DNA of 32,235 nucleotides from Gammaproteobacteria bacterium (GTDB lineage Bacteria > Pseudomonadota > Gammaproteobacteria > Thiohalomonadales > Thiohalomonadaceae): contig JADGBN010000022.1 in NCBI GenBank assembly GCA_015231435.1, positions 1 through 32,235 of the forward strand. The letters are read 5' to 3'. This document shows, in pieces, positions 31,590 to 32,235 of the stretch. The notes below the pieces were generated by a model. That model searched no databases. It had not been told where the DNA came from and saw nothing but the letters and a program-made list of their open reading frames with translations. The position numbers and the translations under genes are program-made. Numbering within the stretch: the first letter of the stretch is position 1; every line of letters starts with the position of its first letter.

Positions 31590-32235
31590 ATGGCACTTAG
31601 CGACTACGTTACCACCTTCGGACAGCAGATGCTGCAGCGCTTTGGCGAGCGCGTTCATAAACTCTCTATTCATGCGGGGTTTACCTGCCCAAATCGTGAC
31701 GGTAGTAAAGGGGTTGGCGGCTGTACCTTCTGCAATAACAGCTCATTTAGCCCCAATGCCCGCAGCCACGCCGCGATTAGCGAACAGATTGCCAAGGGGC
31801 GCGAAGTTATTGCCAAACGTACGCGGGCAAAAAAATTTATCGCCTACTTTCAGGCCTATACCAACACCTACGACGATCCGGCCCATCTTAAAGAGCTTTA
31901 TGATACCGCTTTGGCAGAGCCGGATGTGATAGGGCTGGCGATTGGCACCCGCCCTGATTGTGTTCCCGAACGCGTCCTTAATCTGTTACAAACGTATCGC
32001 CAGCAAGGACATGAGGTGTGGCTTGAACTTGGCTTGCAGTCGAGTTTTGATGCGACCCTTGAGCGAGTCAACCGAGGGCACACTTTTGCCGAGTATGTCA
32101 CTGCTGCAAAGGCGGTACGTCAACGCCAAATCCCCCTCTGCACCCATCTTATTGTCGGTCTGCCCGGTGAGCGCGCCGCCGACAACCTGACCACCCTGCA
32201 GCGGGTGCTTGAGGTTGGCACCGATGGCTTAAAAC
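31590..32235 (+). CDS. yhcC: TIGR01212 (YhcC-like) radical SAM protein, N-terminal part
   Basis: The first 215 codons of a radical SAM protein; the C-terminus is beyond the window. From ATG 31590 it reads MALSDYVTTFGQQMLQRFGERVHKLSIHAGFTCPNRDGSKGVGGCTFCNNSSF. The cysteine group FTCPNRDG...GGCTFCN ligates the [4Fe-4S] cluster, with long Elp3-like spacing. IAYFQAYTNTYDDPAHLKELYD, IGLAIGTRPDCVPERVLNLL, EVWLELGLQSSFDATLERVNRGH and THLIVGLPGE match E. coli YhcC closely. The family's reaction is not established. No clear Shine-Dalgarno precedes the ATG, and the frame is open for a short way upstream without another ATG. Confidence 0.92.
   Translation, partial: MALSDYVTTFGQQMLQRFGERVHKLSIHAGFTCPNRDGSKGVGGCTFCNNSSFSPNARSHAAISEQIAKGREVIAKRTRAKKFIAYFQAYTNTYDDPAHLKELYDTALAEPDVIGLAIGTRPDCVPERVLNLLQTYRQQGHEVWLELGLQSSFDATLERVNRGHTFAEYVTAAKAVRQRQIPLCTHLIVGLPGERAADNLTTLQRVLEVGTDGLK

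Overview
This window reads as chromosomal DNA of a gammaproteobacterium. The strongest evidence is the minus-strand run fimV-truA-trpF-trpB-trpA-accD-folC-dedD-cvpA-purF-metZ, a gene order typical of that class. Glutathione reductase, a Grx4-type glutaredoxin, FimV, DedD and Gsp proteins agree with this. Nothing seen fixes the genus. No phage, IS transposase, CRISPR array or rRNA is visible.

Layout. (1) 1-387: 5' part of a ZIP-family metal transporter (minus), cut by the window edge. (2) 417-13298: the minus-strand housekeeping run. Most junctions overlap or are only a few bases wide, so it is probably one to three transcription units; a good sigma70-type promoter with an overlapping palindrome precedes fimV. 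(3) 13527-13613: tRNA-Leu(CAA), plus strand. (4) 13808-19337: plus-strand run gor, yrdA (gamma carbonic anhydrase family), a 100-residue one-pass membrane protein, an FtsX/MacB-type ABC permease, its ATPase, an 8-TM protein with CC and HHHCPFC motifs, and a TlpA-like lipoprotein thioredoxin. (5) 19499-20771: two NosL-domain proteins behind their own promoter and inverted repeats. (6) 20768-22557: minus-strand redox and repair group grxD, msrAB (exported MsrA-MsrB fusion) and a DUF3301 protein. (7) 22635-23885: a DUF1566 lipoprotein and a DUF6471 protein (minus). (8) 24131-25287: yjfI (DUF2170) and yjfJ (PspA/IM30), plus. (9) 25288-25705: a 418-bp gap holding an ERIC-like palindromic element, a GC-rich hairpin, a second long inverted repeat and a terminator-like hairpin. 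(10) 25706-31419: gspE, gspF, gspG and gspH of type II secretion followed by glmS, all minus. (11) 31590 to the end: a YhcC/TIGR01212 radical SAM protein (plus), cut by the window edge.

The most interesting part is 15705-20771. It places a MacB-like ABC transporter, a polytopic membrane protein with cysteine/histidine motifs, a membrane-anchored thioredoxin and two NosL-like copper-chaperone-type proteins next to each other, with no nosZ or other obvious client enzyme. I infer an envelope system that couples metal (probably copper) handling to thiol redox chemistry. The second notable item is the ERIC-like element, a repeat best known from Enterobacterales and vibrios, starting one base after the yjfJ stop codon.
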